64,000 nucleotides of DNA. Source: Oceanicola sp. 22II-s10i. GTDB lineage: Bacteria; Pseudomonadota; Alphaproteobacteria; Rhodobacterales; Rhodobacteraceae. This document shows positions 52,052-62,076 of this stretch, one piece after another (position 1 is the stretch's first letter; every line of letters starts with the position of its first letter). The notes under the pieces are model-generated. The model was not told the origin of the DNA and ran no database searches. It was given only the letters and a program-made list of their open reading frames with translations. The position numbers and the translations under genes were made by a program. The stretch covers positions 33,904-97,903 of the forward strand of contig NZ_AQQU01000011.1 in assembly GCF_002210105.1 (NCBI RefSeq). Direction: 5' to 3'.

Positions 52052-52738
52052 TCAGACATGCAGAAAGCGGTCCTTCACCTCGGGGGTCGCGAGAATTTCG
52101 GCGGTCGTCCCGGTCCAGACGACACGGCCTTTCTCGATCACCACGTGGCGATCCGCGAATTTGGTTAGCGCATCCACATTTTTGTCAATGACAAGAATGG
52201 CCTCGCCCTCGTCCTTGAGGCGCCTCAGGCAGTGCCAGATGTCAGCTCGGATGAGGGGCGCAAGACCCTCTGTCGCCTCGTCCAGAACGACCAAATGGGG
52301 GTTGGTCATGAGGGCGCGACCGATGGCCAGCATCTGTTGTTCACCACCTGACAACTGATTGCCCATGTTCCGGCGTCGTTCACGCAGGCGGGGAAATAAC
52401 TCGTATATCCGGTCTATTGTCCATTTGCCCGGGCGGGCCGTCGCGCGGAGATTCTCTTCGACCGAGAGAGTCGGAAAGATCTGACGCCCCTCGGGGACAT
52501 AGCCCAGACCGGCCATCGCGATCCGGTGCGGATCGGCGCCGGTCAGGTTCTTGCCCCCGACCTTGACGCTGCCCGCGCGCGGCTTGACCAGGCCGAAGAT
52601 CGACTTGATCGTCGTGGTCTTGCCCATGCCGTTGCGGCCCAGAAGCGTGACGACCTCGCCCTGACCCACGCGGAAGTCGATGCCGAACAGGATCTGGCTT
52701 TCGCCATAGCCGGCCTCCAGCCCGTTGACCTCCAGCAT
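52052..52738 (-). CDS. livF: Branched-chain amino acid-type ABC transporter ATPase (LivF)
   Basis: 228 residues. Walker A TLLGRNGMGKTTTIKSIFGL, Q-loop GYVPEGRQIFPTLSVEENLR, signature NQLSGGEQQMLAIGRALMTN, Walker B LVVLDEATEGLAPL. The switch residue is not the usual His: the segment reads ILVIDKNVDALTKFADR, a pattern seen in many LivF proteins (VEQN). Ends 19 bases before the cupin start. Confidence 0.92.
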   Translation of the reverse strand: MLEVNGLEAGYGESQILFGIDFRVGQGEVVTLLGRNGMGKTTTIKSIFGLVKPRAGSVKVGGKNLTGADPHRIAMAGLGYVPEGRQIFPTLSVEENLRATARPGKWTIDRIYELFPRLRERRRNMGNQLSGGEQQMLAIGRALMTNPHLVVLDEATEGLAPLIRADIWHCLRRLKDEGEAILVIDKNVDALTKFADRHVVIEKGRVVWTGTTAEILATPEVKDRFLHV

Positions 52739-53493
52739 CAGGCGGCCTCCCCTTCTTCTTCGCCGAGATAGGCGGCGCGCACTTCGGGGTCATTGCGGAT
52801 CTCTTCAGGCGCGCCGGTGGCGATGATGCGGCCGTAGACCAGCACCGACACCCGGTCCGCCAGCGCAAAGACGGCGTCCATGTCGTGTTCGATCAGGACC
52901 ATTGTGAAGCGGCCCTTCAGCTTGCGGAGGTTCTCGATGAAGGCCTCGGCATCTTCGCCACCCACGCCCGCCAGCGGTTCGTCCAGCAGCAGTACCTTGG
53001 GCCGTGTCGCCAGCGCGATGGCCAGTTCCAGCCGCCGGTGTTCGCCATGGCTGAGCGATTTCGCCAACACATGCGCCCGGCGATCCAGCCCCGCCTCGCG
53101 CAGCGCGGTCATGGCCTCGCCGTTCAGCGGTGACTCGTCGGAGACCCGCCCGAAGAACCGGTAGGACGAACCGTCGCGCGCCTGCACCGCCAGCGCGACG
53201 TTTTCCAGCGCCGTGAAGCCCGGCAGGACGGAGGTGATCTGGAACGACCGCGCCAGCCCCAGCCTGACGCGCTCGGGCATGCTCAGACGCGACACGTCGT
53301 GATCGCCGAGACGGACGGCGCCGCTGTCACTGCGCAACTGGCCGGACAGTTGCGAGATCAGCGTCGTCTTGCCCGCCCCGTTCGGCCCGATGATGGCGTG
53401 GAACTCTCCCGGCTCGACCGAGAGCGAGACGTCGTCGGTGACCTTCAGTGCGCCGAAACTCTTGTTCAGGCCGGTGACGGTGAGCGATGTCAT
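52738..53493 (-). CDS. livG: Branched-chain amino acid-type ABC transporter ATPase (LivG)
   Basis: 251 residues. Walker A AIIGPNGAGKTTLISQLSGQ, LARSFQITSVLPGFTALENV (Q-loop, LivG type), signature SLSHGEHRRLELAIALATRP, Walker B VLLLDEPLAGVGGEDAEAFI, switch LIEHDMDAVFALADRV. The LSHGE signature and LAGV after Walker B are typical of LivG. ATG 53493 overlaps livM by 4 bases. Confidence 0.93.
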   Translation of the reverse strand: MTSLTVTGLNKSFGALKVTDDVSLSVEPGEFHAIIGPNGAGKTTLISQLSGQLRSDSGAVRLGDHDVSRLSMPERVRLGLARSFQITSVLPGFTALENVALAVQARDGSSYRFFGRVSDESPLNGEAMTALREAGLDRRAHVLAKSLSHGEHRRLELAIALATRPKVLLLDEPLAGVGGEDAEAFIENLRKLKGRFTMVLIEHDMDAVFALADRVSVLVYGRIIATGAPEEIRNDPEVRAAYLGEEEGEAA

Positions 53494-54482
53494 TCCTGCC
53501 CCCTCACGAGACCCATCTTTCTGAGCACACCGGTGATCCCGTGGGGCGAGAACAGGACCATCAGCACGAGGAAGATGCCGAAATAGAGTTTCCAGTTGTC
53601 CGAGAAATGGCCCAGCCATTCTTCCAGCATCAGTGCCGCGACCGCCCCGGCGATCGGACCGGCAAGGGTGCCGACACCGCCGAGCACGACCATGACGATC
53701 AGTTCGCCCGACTTGTGCCAGGACATGAACGCCGGAGAGACGAACTGCGCCTGATTGGCCAGGATGACGCCGGCGACGCCCGTGATGCAGCCCGAGATGA
53801 TGAAGGCGGTCAACTGGTAGCGGAACGGCGAGAAGCCGATCGCTTCCATCCGGGTCGGGTTTTCCCGGACCCCGGTCAGCACGCGGCCAAAGCGCGAGCC
53901 GACGATGCGGTGGCAGAGGAAGAAGAGCCCGATCAGCAGGGCCAGCGAGACGTAGTAGAGCCCGAAGTTCGTCTCCAGCAGGTCCATCCCGAGGACAGTC
54001 GACCGCTGCGCCAGCGCCACCCCGTCGTCCCCGCCATAAGCGGAAAGCGAGATGAAGAAGAAAAAGGCCATCTGCCCGAAGGCCAGCGTGATCATGATGA
54101 AATAGACGCCCCGCGTGCGCAGCGAAATCGCCCCTGTGACGAAGGCGAAGACGGCCGAGATCCCCATGGCGAAGACAATCTGCAGGAACAGGTCATTGAT
54201 CCCGTGGCGCGACAGGATCGCCACCGCGTAGGTTCCGAAGCCGAGATAGGCGGCATGGCCGAAGCTGACCATCGCGCCGTAGCCCAGGATCAGGTCCAGC
54301 GCCATCGCCGCGATCGCATAGGCGATGATGCGGGTGCCGATGAGCACGTAGAACGGGTCGTCGAGGGCCGAGGCCACCGGCGGCATCAGCGCGAACAGGA
54401 CGAACAGCACCAGCGCGGCCTTGACCCTGCCCGACAGCGCGGGCCGGTTGGCGGGCGTCGCGGTTGCGGTCAGCTCGGTCAT
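53490..54482 (-). CDS. livM: Branched-chain amino acid-type ABC transporter permease (LivM)
   Basis: 330 residues with about eight spans: MALDLILGYGAMVSFGHAAY (family hallmark), FGQMAFFFFISLSAYGGDDG, and the coupling loop GVRENPTRMEAIGFSPFRYQ. ATG 54482 overlaps livH by 4 bases; the longer frame upstream is not conserved. Confidence 0.92.
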   Translation of the reverse strand: MTELTATATPANRPALSGRVKAALVLFVLFALMPPVASALDDPFYVLIGTRIIAYAIAAMALDLILGYGAMVSFGHAAYLGFGTYAVAILSRHGINDLFLQIVFAMGISAVFAFVTGAISLRTRGVYFIMITLAFGQMAFFFFISLSAYGGDDGVALAQRSTVLGMDLLETNFGLYYVSLALLIGLFFLCHRIVGSRFGRVLTGVRENPTRMEAIGFSPFRYQLTAFIISGCITGVAGVILANQAQFVSPAFMSWHKSGELIVMVVLGGVGTLAGPIAGAVAALMLEEWLGHFSDNWKLYFGIFLVLMVLFSPHGITGVLRKMGLVRGQE

Positions 54483-55396
54483 GCGCGCCTCCCGAAGAGG
54501 CCGGCGGGTTTGGCGAACAGGATGACGGCCATCAGGATGTAGACCAGCATCGGCGCCAGCACGCGCCCCATCTGGCCGGCGGCCGAGGGGTCGAGGAAAC
54601 TGCGGAGCCAAATCGGACCGAAGACCCCGCCGATGGTATCGACAGTGGCGACCAGTAGCGCGCCGAGGAAGGCCCCCTTGATCGACCCTATGCCGCCGAT
54701 GACCACGACCACGAAGGTCAGGATCAGGACGGATTCCCCCATGCCGGTGTCGACCGACAGGATCGGCGCCACCATGGCCCCCGCAAGGCAGGCCAGCACG
54801 GCGCCGAGGGTGAAGACGATGGCGAACAGCCGGTTGATGTCGACGCCAAGCGCCGAGACGGTGTCACGGTTGGTGGCCCCGGCGCGCAGCAGCATGCCGA
54901 CACGGGTGTAATTGACCATCACGAACAGGCCGAGTGCGACGGCGAGGCCCGCTGCGATGATGACGATCCGGTAGACCGGGTATTTCAGCGGCCCCATCAG
55001 CGGAACGGAGCCTGAGAAGATCTCGGGCATGGGCACCGACAGTGGCGAGGTGCCCCAGATCATCTTGACCGCCTCGTTGGCGATCATGACCAGCCCGAAG
55101 GTCGCCAGCACCTGATCGAGGTGCGAGCGGGCATATAATCGTCGCATTACGACGAATTCGACCACCAGACCGACGACGACGGCGGCCGGCAACGTCAGCA
55201 GGAGACCCCACCAGAAGCTGCCGGTCGCCGCCGCGAAGGTGGCGATCAGGTAGGCGCCCACCATGTAGAGGACGCCATGGGCCAGGTTGATCACGTCCAT
55301 GATCCCGAACACCAGCGTCAGTCCCGCCGCGATGAGGAACAGCAGGACACCCAGCTGGACCCCGTTGAGCAGTTGCAGGACAAACAGGTTCATCAT
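54479..55396 (-). CDS. livH: Branched-chain amino acid-type ABC transporter permease (LivH)
   Basis: 305 residues: QLLNGVQLGVLLFLIAAGLT and LVFGIMDVINLAHGVLYMVG are the LivH hallmark, then GMLLRAGATNRDTVSALGVD (coupling loop) and FVVVVIGGIGSIKGAFLGAL. Membrane partner of LivM. 29 bases after livK. Confidence 0.93.
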   Translation of the reverse strand: MMNLFVLQLLNGVQLGVLLFLIAAGLTLVFGIMDVINLAHGVLYMVGAYLIATFAAATGSFWWGLLLTLPAAVVVGLVVEFVVMRRLYARSHLDQVLATFGLVMIANEAVKMIWGTSPLSVPMPEIFSGSVPLMGPLKYPVYRIVIIAAGLAVALGLFVMVNYTRVGMLLRAGATNRDTVSALGVDINRLFAIVFTLGAVLACLAGAMVAPILSVDTGMGESVLILTFVVVVIGGIGSIKGAFLGALLVATVDTIGGVFGPIWLRSFLDPSAAGQMGRVLAPMLVYILMAVILFAKPAGLFGRRA

Positions 55397-55425
55397 GGTC
55401 GTGATCTCCCGGCCGCAGTCTCAGA

Positions 55426-56613
55426 TCACATCTTGCAGGAGGCGGCGTAGTTATCGACGTAGTCGTCGAAGATCTTCTCCTTGATCGACGTGCCATACAT
55501 CCCGTCGTCGCGCTTCACCGCTTCGACCAGGTAGAAGTCCTGGATCGGGAAGTTGTTGGACCCGAACGAGAAGTCGCCGCGCGGGCTTTCGAAGTCCGCC
55601 TCGTGGATCGCGGCGCGCAGGGCGTCACGGTCCTTGAGGTCGCCGCCCAGTTTCTTGACGGCGCTGTCGATCAGCTGGGCCGCGTCATAGGCCTGCATCG
55701 CGTAGGTGCCGGGCACGGCGTTGTATTTGGCGATATAGGCATCGACGAAGGCCTTGTTGGCTTCGTTGTCCATGTCGGGCGCCCAGTTCGCGCCGCCCAG
55801 CATGCCGACGGCCGCGTCCTGCGTGGCGGGCAGCGTGGTTTCGTCCACGGTGAAGGCCGACAGGAAGGGGATCGAGGTCAGCCCCGCCTGCGCGTATTGC
55901 TTGACGAGGTTCACGCCCATGCCGCCGGGCATGAAGGTGAAGACGGCGTCAGGCTGGAAGGCCGCGATCTGCGCCAGCTCGGCCGAGAAGTCGAGCTGCC
56001 CCAGCTCGGTATAGACCTCGCCCGCGGTGGCGCCGGTGTAGGAGTGCTTGAACCCCGCCTGACTGTCCTTGCCCGCCTGATAGTTCGGCGTCATCAGAAA
56101 GACGTTCTTGTAACCCATCTTCTCGGCATAGGCGCCCATCACTTCGTGGTTCTGGTCGTTCTGATAGGATGTCGTGAAGAAGTTCGGGTTGCAGGACTCT
56201 CCCGCAAGGGTCGAGGTGCCGGCGTTGGTCGAGATCAGGATCGTGCCGGTCGAGGTGACGGGCTGCACCATCGCCATCAGGATGTTCGAGAAGATCGGGC
56301 CGACGACGAAGTCGACGCTTTCGCGTTCGACCAGCTCGCGAGCCTTCTCGGCGGCGAGGTCGGGCTTGCCTTCGTCGTCGATGATGATGATCTCGGTTTT
56401 CATCCCGCCGATGTCGCCCATCTTCTCGGCCGCCAGCATGAAGCCGTCACGCGCCTGCGTGCCGAGCGCCGCGGGCGGGCCGGAGAGGGTGTAGACGAGG
56501 CCGATCTTCAGCACGCCGTCATTGGCGGATGCGGGTACGTCCTGTGCAAAGGCCGGGGCGGTCATCCCCATGGCCAGCAGTGTGGAGGCAAGCAGTTTGG
56601 TCTTGTGGTTCAT
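55426..56613 (-). CDS. livK: Branched-chain amino acid-type ABC transporter solute-binding protein (LivK)
   Basis: 395 residues with a Sec signal peptide (STLLAMGMTAPAFAQ). Type I periplasmic fold: LKIGLVYTLSGPPAALGTQA at the start, FVVGPIFSNILMAMVQPVTS, and VMGAYAEKMGYKNVFLMTPN. LivK relatives bind aromatic acids as well as amino acids; co-transcription with kynA/kynU suggests tryptophan, kynurenine or an aromatic acid as the ligand. First liv gene, 109 bases after the formamidase-like gene. Confidence 0.92.
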   Translation of the reverse strand: MNHKTKLLASTLLAMGMTAPAFAQDVPASANDGVLKIGLVYTLSGPPAALGTQARDGFMLAAEKMGDIGGMKTEIIIIDDEGKPDLAAEKARELVERESVDFVVGPIFSNILMAMVQPVTSTGTILISTNAGTSTLAGESCNPNFFTTSYQNDQNHEVMGAYAEKMGYKNVFLMTPNYQAGKDSQAGFKHSYTGATAGEVYTELGQLDFSAELAQIAAFQPDAVFTFMPGGMGVNLVKQYAQAGLTSIPFLSAFTVDETTLPATQDAAVGMLGGANWAPDMDNEANKAFVDAYIAKYNAVPGTYAMQAYDAAQLIDSAVKKLGGDLKDRDALRAAIHEADFESPRGDFSFGSNNFPIQDFYLVEAVKRDDGMYGTSIKEKIFDDYVDNYAASCKM

Positions 56614-56722
56614 TACGAACTCCCTGGTTGAAGTCTGCGGCTTTGCCGTCTGTTATTGCGCCTGGCCTGTTTGGTGAGCGCGACACCCAGCATTGAGCGG
56701 CGCATCGCACTGCACATGCAAG

Positions 56723-57565
56723 TTATTTTCTGATCAACTTTTCCTCCGCCGCGCCGAGCACGGTGCGCAGCATCGGACTGTCAGGATCGGCGAGGCCGTC
56801 GATGACATTGAAGTGGTGGCGGTCCGGCTGGACGACATCCTGCGTCAGGCATCCCAGCCCGTGCCAGATGTTCGACAGCAGCGCCGACTGACGCAGAAAT
56901 TCCTGTCGCTCGCCGCCGCCGACCCATGTGGTCAACTGCACGCCGTCCAGCGGCCGCTTGAGCACCGGGCTCTGTGCCGCCGCGGACTCCATGTCGAGCT
57001 GCAGCGCCTCGCGCCGCCACATCTGCGTCATCGGGCGCAGGTCATGCACGCCCGAGATGGAGAGCACATGCGCCATCCGGTCCCGCACGGCGCCGGGCAG
57101 CGGCGTGTCATGGCACATCATGGCGGTTACGAGGTGTCCGCCCGCCGAATGGCCGCTCAGGACGACCGGGCCGGCGACCTCTCCGGCCGCATGGGCGATC
57201 GCGGCGCCGACCTGTGCGGTGATCTCGGCAATCGTCACCGCGGGGCACAGATCATAGGACGGAATCGCCACCGCCCAGCCCCGCGCAACCGGCCCGGCCG
57301 CGAGGTGGGACCAGTAGGACTTGTCCAGCGCCATCCAGTATCCGCCGTGAACGAAGACGAACAGGCCGAGCGGCTCGCCCTGGGGCAGGAAGAGGTCGTA
57401 GCGATGCCTCTCGCCCTGACCGTAAGCGATATCGAGGCGGTTGTCGGAAGTGGCGCGGAAAGAGGCAGAGGGCTCTTCCCACGCGGCCGGGTAGTTGGAG
57501 CCGCCGGGGATGTTGGCGCCGTTTTCATAGGCGTCATCCCAGTCTGTCACAGCGAAGGCCACCAT
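56723..57565 (-). CDS. Alpha/beta hydrolase, probable kynurenine (aryl)formamidase
   Basis: 280 residues. The oxyanion HGGYW motif of arylformamidases is present (LFVFVHGGYWMALDKS), the nucleophile Ser lies in VVLSGHSAGGHLVTAMM, and a His occurs near the end (QPDRHHFNVIDGL) with SGVHDLRPM in between. This is the alpha/beta-hydrolase (AFMID-like) class, not the cyclase-type KynB. It would hydrolyse N-formylkynurenine to kynurenine, the step between KynA and KynU. Divergent from the MarR gene; the shared 175-base promoter region holds the inverted repeat at 57665-57697. Confidence 0.83.
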   Translation of the reverse strand: MVAFAVTDWDDAYENGANIPGGSNYPAAWEEPSASFRATSDNRLDIAYGQGERHRYDLFLPQGEPLGLFVFVHGGYWMALDKSYWSHLAAGPVARGWAVAIPSYDLCPAVTIAEITAQVGAAIAHAAGEVAGPVVLSGHSAGGHLVTAMMCHDTPLPGAVRDRMAHVLSISGVHDLRPMTQMWRREALQLDMESAAAQSPVLKRPLDGVQLTTWVGGGERQEFLRQSALLSNIWHGLGCLTQDVVQPDRHHFNVIDGLADPDSPMLRTVLGAAEEKLIRK

Positions 57566-57664
57566 CGCATACTTCCCAATTCGGTCTTGTTTTACAGGGC
57601 GATCAGGCCAATCATGCCGGCGCGGACGCCCCTGTTTGAAGCCATCGTTACGCGGCTCGAAATG

Positions 57665-57697
57665 TATTTCAAGCTAAAACCTTTTTTGCTTGAAATA
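57665..57697. promoter_or_regulatory. Inverted repeat, candidate MarR operator
   Basis: Perfect 10-bp arms TATTTCAAGC (57665-57674) and GCTTGAAATA (57688-57697), 13 bases apart, in the divergent promoter between the formamidase-like gene and the MarR gene and 44 bases before the marR start. The 9-mer CTTGAAATA recurs at 62432-62440 before the monooxygenase/reductase gene. Confidence 0.65.
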
Positions 57698-57740
57698 TTT
57701 TTTGGCGCTGCCTAGCCTGTTCGCAATCACCCCGGAAACC

Positions 57741-58253
57741 ATGGCGGAGCGACAGGTGGCCGAACAGAAATCCGACATCGTGAGTGACCGCGCCTCCGCC
57801 CCCGACGCCGCCTCGAAAGAGCGTCTCCGGATGTGGCTGAGAATGCTCAAGACCACCCGCAACGTCGAGGCGCAGCTGCGCGAGAGGCTGCGGACGGAGT
57901 TCGCCTCCACCCTGCCCCGCTTCGACGTCATGGCCGCCCTGGCCCGCTATGCCGACGGCCTGAAGATGAGCGCGCTTTCCGGCGTGCTGCGGGTCTCCAA
58001 CGGAAATGTCACGGGCATCGTGGACCGGCTGGCCGAGGAAGGGCTGGTCATCCGGGTGCAGGTGCCCGGCGACCGCCGCGCCTCTCTCGTCCGGCTGACG
58101 CAGAAGGGACAGGAGGTCTTTGCCGCGCAGGCCGCCGCGCACGAGACCTGGATCAACGAACTGCTCGCCGGCTTCACACCGGAAGAGGCGCGCATGTTCT
58201 CGGACCATTTCGACGGCATCCGCCGCCACGACGACGAGGAGGAGACCCCATGA
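57741..58253 (+). CDS. MarR-family transcriptional regulator
   Basis: 170 residues from ATG 57741 ([14 protein letters not shown]). Winged helix: [20 protein letters not shown], recognition helix [20 protein letters not shown], wing [20 protein letters not shown]. MarR proteins of this type often sense aryl-CoA thioesters in CoA-dependent aromatic pathways; 2-aminobenzoyl-CoA is the natural candidate ligand here. ATGA overlap with the enoyl-CoA hydratase gene. TTG 57690 lies inside the inverted repeat and is not used. Confidence 0.88.
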   Translation: MAERQVAEQKSDIVSDRASAPDAASKERLRMWLRMLKTTRNVEAQLRERLRTEFASTLPRFDVMAALARYADGLKMSALSGVLRVSNGNVTGIVDRLAEEGLVIRVQVPGDRRASLVRLTQKGQEVFAAQAAAHETWINELLAGFTPEEARMFSDHFDGIRRHDDEEETP

Positions 58254-59050
58254 GGGCCGACACGAAACATTTCCTGTGCAACATCGAGGACGGTATCGCG
58301 ACCGTCCGGCTGGACCGCCCGGACCGCAAGAACCCCCTGACCTTCGACAGCTATGCCGAGTTGCGCGACTGGTTCCGCGACCTGCGCTTCGATGACGAGG
58401 TCAAGGCCGTGGTCTTCGCCTCGAACGGCGGCAACTTCTCGTCCGGCGGCGACGTGCACGACATCATCGGCCCGCTGACGAAGATGTCGATGAAAGAGCT
58501 GCTGCAGTTCACCCGGATGACCGGCGATCTGGTGAAATCCATGATCAACTGCGGCAAGCCGATCATCACCGCCGCCGACGGCGTCTGCGTCGGCGCGGGG
58601 GCGATCATCGCCATGGCCTCGGACCTGAGGATCGCGACGCCCGAGGCGAAATGCGCCTTCCTCTTCACCCGCGTCGGTCTGGCCGGTTGCGACATGGGCG
58701 CCTGCGCCATGCTGCCCCGGATCATCGGACAGGGGCGTGCGAACGAACTGCTCTATACCGGCCGCGCCATGAATGCCGACGAGGGCGAGAGATGGGGCTT
58801 CTGGAACCGTCTGGTCCCGGCCGCTGATCTGGAACCCGAAGCCGTGGCATGGGCCCGGAAGATCGCCGAGGGTCCGAACTTCGGCCACATGATGACCAAG
58901 ACCATGCTGCAGCAGGAATGGTCCATGTCGCTGGAGCAGGCGATCGAATCCGAGGCGCAGGCGCAGGCGATCTGCATGCAGACCGAGGATTTCACCCGCG
59001 CCTACAACGCCTTCGTCGCGAAGCAGAAACCGGTGTTCGAGGGCAACTGA
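58250..59050 (+). CDS. Enoyl-CoA hydratase/isomerase family protein
   Basis: 266 residues, crotonase fold: [20 protein letters not shown] at the start, oxyanion-hole segments [15 protein letters not shown] and [20 protein letters not shown], then [20 protein letters not shown]. In the 2-aminobenzoyl-CoA route the reduced ring product is degraded by beta-oxidation-like steps; a hydratase in this operon fits that. Overlaps marR and the acyl-CoA dehydrogenase gene. Confidence 0.88.
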   Translation: MRADTKHFLCNIEDGIATVRLDRPDRKNPLTFDSYAELRDWFRDLRFDDEVKAVVFASNGGNFSSGGDVHDIIGPLTKMSMKELLQFTRMTGDLVKSMINCGKPIITAADGVCVGAGAIIAMASDLRIATPEAKCAFLFTRVGLAGCDMGACAMLPRIIGQGRANELLYTGRAMNADEGERWGFWNRLVPAADLEPEAVAWARKIAEGPNFGHMMTKTMLQQEWSMSLEQAIESEAQAQAICMQTEDFTRAYNAFVAKQKPVFEGN

Positions 59051-60207
59051 TGGCGGATCGCAGCTATCTCAACTGGCCGTTCCTGACGCCCGCCCACAAG
59101 GACCATGCCCTCGGGCTGGACGACTGGTGCGCGGGGCTGGGCGAGATCGACCATCACGACACCGACAACGCCTGCCGCGCGCTGGTCGCGAAACTGGGCG
59201 CGGACGGCTGGCTGGACCCGAGTGCGGTCGATCCGGCAGACCCCAGGCCGCTGGACGTGCGCACCCTGTGCCTGTCGCGCGAAACGCTGGCCCGTCACGA
59301 CGGGCTGGCCGATTTCGCATTCGCCATGCAGGGGCTCGGGACCGGCGCGATCTCGCTCTTCGGGTCGCCCGACCAGCAGGCCGAGTGGCTGCCCCTGACC
59401 CGCTCCGGGCGCGCGATTTCCGCCTTCGCACTCACCGAGCCGCAATCCGGCTCGGATGTCGCCAACTCCACCATGACCGCCCGCGACGACGGCGATGCAT
59501 GGGTATTGGACGGCGAAAAGACATGGATCTCGAACGGCGGGATCGCGGATGTCTACACGCTGTTTGCCCGCACCGGCGAAGGGCCGGGCGCGAAGGGGCT
59601 GTCGGCCTTCGTCGTGCCCGCCGACACGCCTGGTTTCGAGATCGCGGAGCGGCTCGACACGATCGCGCCGCACCCGCTGGCCACGCTGCGCTTCACCGGC
59701 GCGCGCCTGCCCAAGTCCGCGCTGATCGGCGCACCGGGTCAGGGCTTCAAGATCGCCATGTCGGTGCTGGACGTCTTCCGGACAACCGTGGCCGCCGCCG
59801 CGCTCGGCTTTGCGCGCCGCGCGCTGGACGAGGCGACGTTCCGTGTCACCGCCCGGCAAGTGCAGGGCAAACCGCTGGCCGATCTGCAGATGGTGCAGGC
59901 GCATATCGCGGAGATGGCCCTGCGCGTCGATGCCTCGGCCCTGCTGATCTATCGCGCTGCATGGACCAAGGACAGTGGCGCACCGCGTGTAAGCCGCGAG
60001 GCCGCGATGGCGAAGCTGTTTGCCACGGACGAGGCGCAGAAGGTCATCGACGCCGCCGTCCAGCTGCACGGCGGGGACGGCGTCCGGTCCGGCAACACGG
60101 TCGAACGTCTCTACCGCGAGATCCGGGCGCTCCGGATCTACGAAGGCGCGTCGGACGTCCAGAAGGTGATCATCGCCCGCCAGACGCTGGACGCGGCGGC
60201 GGGCTGA
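59050..60207 (+). CDS. Acyl-CoA dehydrogenase
   Basis: 385 residues. [20 protein letters not shown] and [20 protein letters not shown] form the FAD/substrate-binding middle domain; [20 protein letters not shown] and [20 protein letters not shown] close the C-terminal domain, with the catalytic-base Glu in the YEGASD segment. Introduces a 2,3 double bond in an acyl-CoA. Start ATG 59050 shares its A with the previous TGA. Co-transcribed with the hydratase and the CoA ligase (43 bases later). Confidence 0.88.
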   Translation: MADRSYLNWPFLTPAHKDHALGLDDWCAGLGEIDHHDTDNACRALVAKLGADGWLDPSAVDPADPRPLDVRTLCLSRETLARHDGLADFAFAMQGLGTGAISLFGSPDQQAEWLPLTRSGRAISAFALTEPQSGSDVANSTMTARDDGDAWVLDGEKTWISNGGIADVYTLFARTGEGPGAKGLSAFVVPADTPGFEIAERLDTIAPHPLATLRFTGARLPKSALIGAPGQGFKIAMSVLDVFRTTVAAAALGFARRALDEATFRVTARQVQGKPLADLQMVQAHIAEMALRVDASALLIYRAAWTKDSGAPRVSREAAMAKLFATDEAQKVIDAAVQLHGGDGVRSGNTVERLYREIRALRIYEGASDVQKVIIARQTLDAAAG

Positions 60208-60250
60208 AAGAACGACCGGCACAACGTCGGGCCACAGGGAGACCGGAAGC

Positions 60251-61885
60251 ATGACTGCACATCAGACCATCGACCTCGGCCCCTCGGCCCATGTCGACAC
60301 CTACACGCGCGACAACCTGCCCCCTGCGGACCAGTGGCCGGACATCCGTCTGGACGGGTTCGACTATCCCGACTACCTGAACGTCGGCGTGGAGCTGACC
60401 GATGCGATGGTGGACAAGGGGTTCGGGGACCGCACCGCACTGATCGGCAATGGTCGGCGAAGGACCTACAAGGAGCTTGCCGACTGGACCAACCGCCTTG
60501 CCCACGCGATGGTCGCCGACCTGGGCATCCAGCCAGGCAACCGGGTTCTGATCCGGTCGGCCAACAACCCGGCGATGGTCGCGGTCTGGCTGGCGGCGAC
60601 CAAGGCGGGCGCGGTGGTGGTCAACACCATGCCCCTGCTCCGCGCGCGCGAACTCACCGCCATTGTCGACAAGGCGCATATCCAGTTCGCCTTCTGCGAC
60701 ACGCGGCTGATGGACGAGATGGCCACCTGCGCCAAGACATCGGAATACCTGGAAAAGGTCGTGGGGTTCGACGGCACCTCGAACCATGACGCCGAACTTG
60801 ACCGGCTGGCGCTGGAAAAGCCCGTCCGCTTTGATGCCGTGAAGACGGGCCGGGACGACGTGGCGCTTCTGGGGTTTACCTCGGGCACGACCGGATCGCC
60901 CAAGGCGACGATGCATTTCCACCGCGACATCCTGATCATCGCGGATGGCTACGCGAAAGAGGTGCTGGGCGTCACGCCCGAGGATGTCTTCGTCGGCTCG
61001 CCGCCCCTCGCCTTCACCTTCGGGCTCGGCGGCCTCGCTGTCTTTCCCCTGCGCTTCGGCGCGGCGGCGACCCTGCTGGAAAACGCCAGCCCGCCCAACA
61101 TGATCGAGATCATCCAGAAGTATCAGGCGACGGTCAGCTTCACCGCCCCGACGGCCTATCGCGCCATGCTGCGCGCGATGGAGGAAGGGGCAGACCTGTC
61201 CTCGCTCCGCGCTGCCGTCTCGGCCGGGGAAACCCTGCCCGCGCCGGTCTATGAAGAGTGGATGGCCAAGACCGGCAAACCGATGCTGGACGGCATCGGT
61301 GCGACCGAGATGCTGCACATCTTCATCACCAACCGTTTCGACGATCACCGCCCCGCCTGCACCGGCAAGCCGGTTACCGGCTACGAGGCCAAGGTGATCG
61401 ACGACGACGGGAACGAGGTCCCGCCGGGCCAGGTCGGGCGGCTGGCCGTGCGTGGTCCGACCGGCTGCCGCTACATGGCGGATGACCGGCAGAAGAGCTA
61501 CGTTCTGGACGGCTGGAACATCACTGGCGACGCCTTCGTCATGGACGAGGACGGATATCTGCATTTCGCGGCGCGGAACGACGACATGATCGTTTCTTCG
61601 GGCTACAACATCGCGGGTCCCGAGGTCGAGGCGGCCCTGCTTTCGCATCCCGCCGTGGTCGAATGCGCCGTCGTCGGCCAGCCGGACGAGGATCGCGGCA
61701 CCATCGTCCAGGCGCATGTCGTCGTCGCCGAGGGGCACGAGGCGGGCGAGAAGCTGGTCAAGGCGCTGCAGGAACACGTCAAGGCACAGATCGCGCCGTA
61801 CAAATATCCCCGCTCGGTGGTGTTCACCGAGGCGCTGCCGAAGACGGATTCGGGTAAGATCCAGCGGTTCCGGCTGAAGATGTGA
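60251..61885 (+). CDS. Aryl-CoA ligase, probable 2-aminobenzoate-CoA ligase
   Basis: 544 residues of the AMP-forming acyl-CoA synthetase family. P-loop LLGFTSGTTGSPKATMHFHR, acceptor-site motif MLDGIGATEMLHIFITNRFD, adenylate motif YVLDGWNITGDAFVMDEDGY, hinge/A10 lysine in LPKTDSGKIQRFRLKM. The GATEMLHIF and YRAMLRAME segments match benzoate/2-aminobenzoate-CoA ligases. With kynureninase upstream and 2-aminobenzoyl-CoA monooxygenase/reductase downstream, anthranilate is the likely substrate; benzoate-type specificity cannot be excluded. Confidence 0.85.
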   Translation: MTAHQTIDLGPSAHVDTYTRDNLPPADQWPDIRLDGFDYPDYLNVGVELTDAMVDKGFGDRTALIGNGRRRTYKELADWTNRLAHAMVADLGIQPGNRVLIRSANNPAMVAVWLAATKAGAVVVNTMPLLRARELTAIVDKAHIQFAFCDTRLMDEMATCAKTSEYLEKVVGFDGTSNHDAELDRLALEKPVRFDAVKTGRDDVALLGFTSGTTGSPKATMHFHRDILIIADGYAKEVLGVTPEDVFVGSPPLAFTFGLGGLAVFPLRFGAAATLLENASPPNMIEIIQKYQATVSFTAPTAYRAMLRAMEEGADLSSLRAAVSAGETLPAPVYEEWMAKTGKPMLDGIGATEMLHIFITNRFDDHRPACTGKPVTGYEAKVIDDDGNEVPPGQVGRLAVRGPTGCRYMADDRQKSYVLDGWNITGDAFVMDEDGYLHFAARNDDMIVSSGYNIAGPEVEAALLSHPAVVECAVVGQPDEDRGTIVQAHVVVAEGHEAGEKLVKALQEHVKAQIAPYKYPRSVVFTEALPKTDSGKIQRFRLKM

Positions 61886-62076
61886 CGTGCTGCGGAGCCG
61901 GAGGCCGTGCGATATCACACGAGCCGTCCGGCGCATTCACCGGGCGGGACGCAGGATAGGCAGGTGACAACGACGCTGCCATGTCGTCCCCCCACCTCAT
62001 GCGTTTTGAGTATTTACCGTGCGCCCCTGCCCCGGCACAAAGGGGCAGTGCCACGCCCATCAAGAAGGAGCCCGAC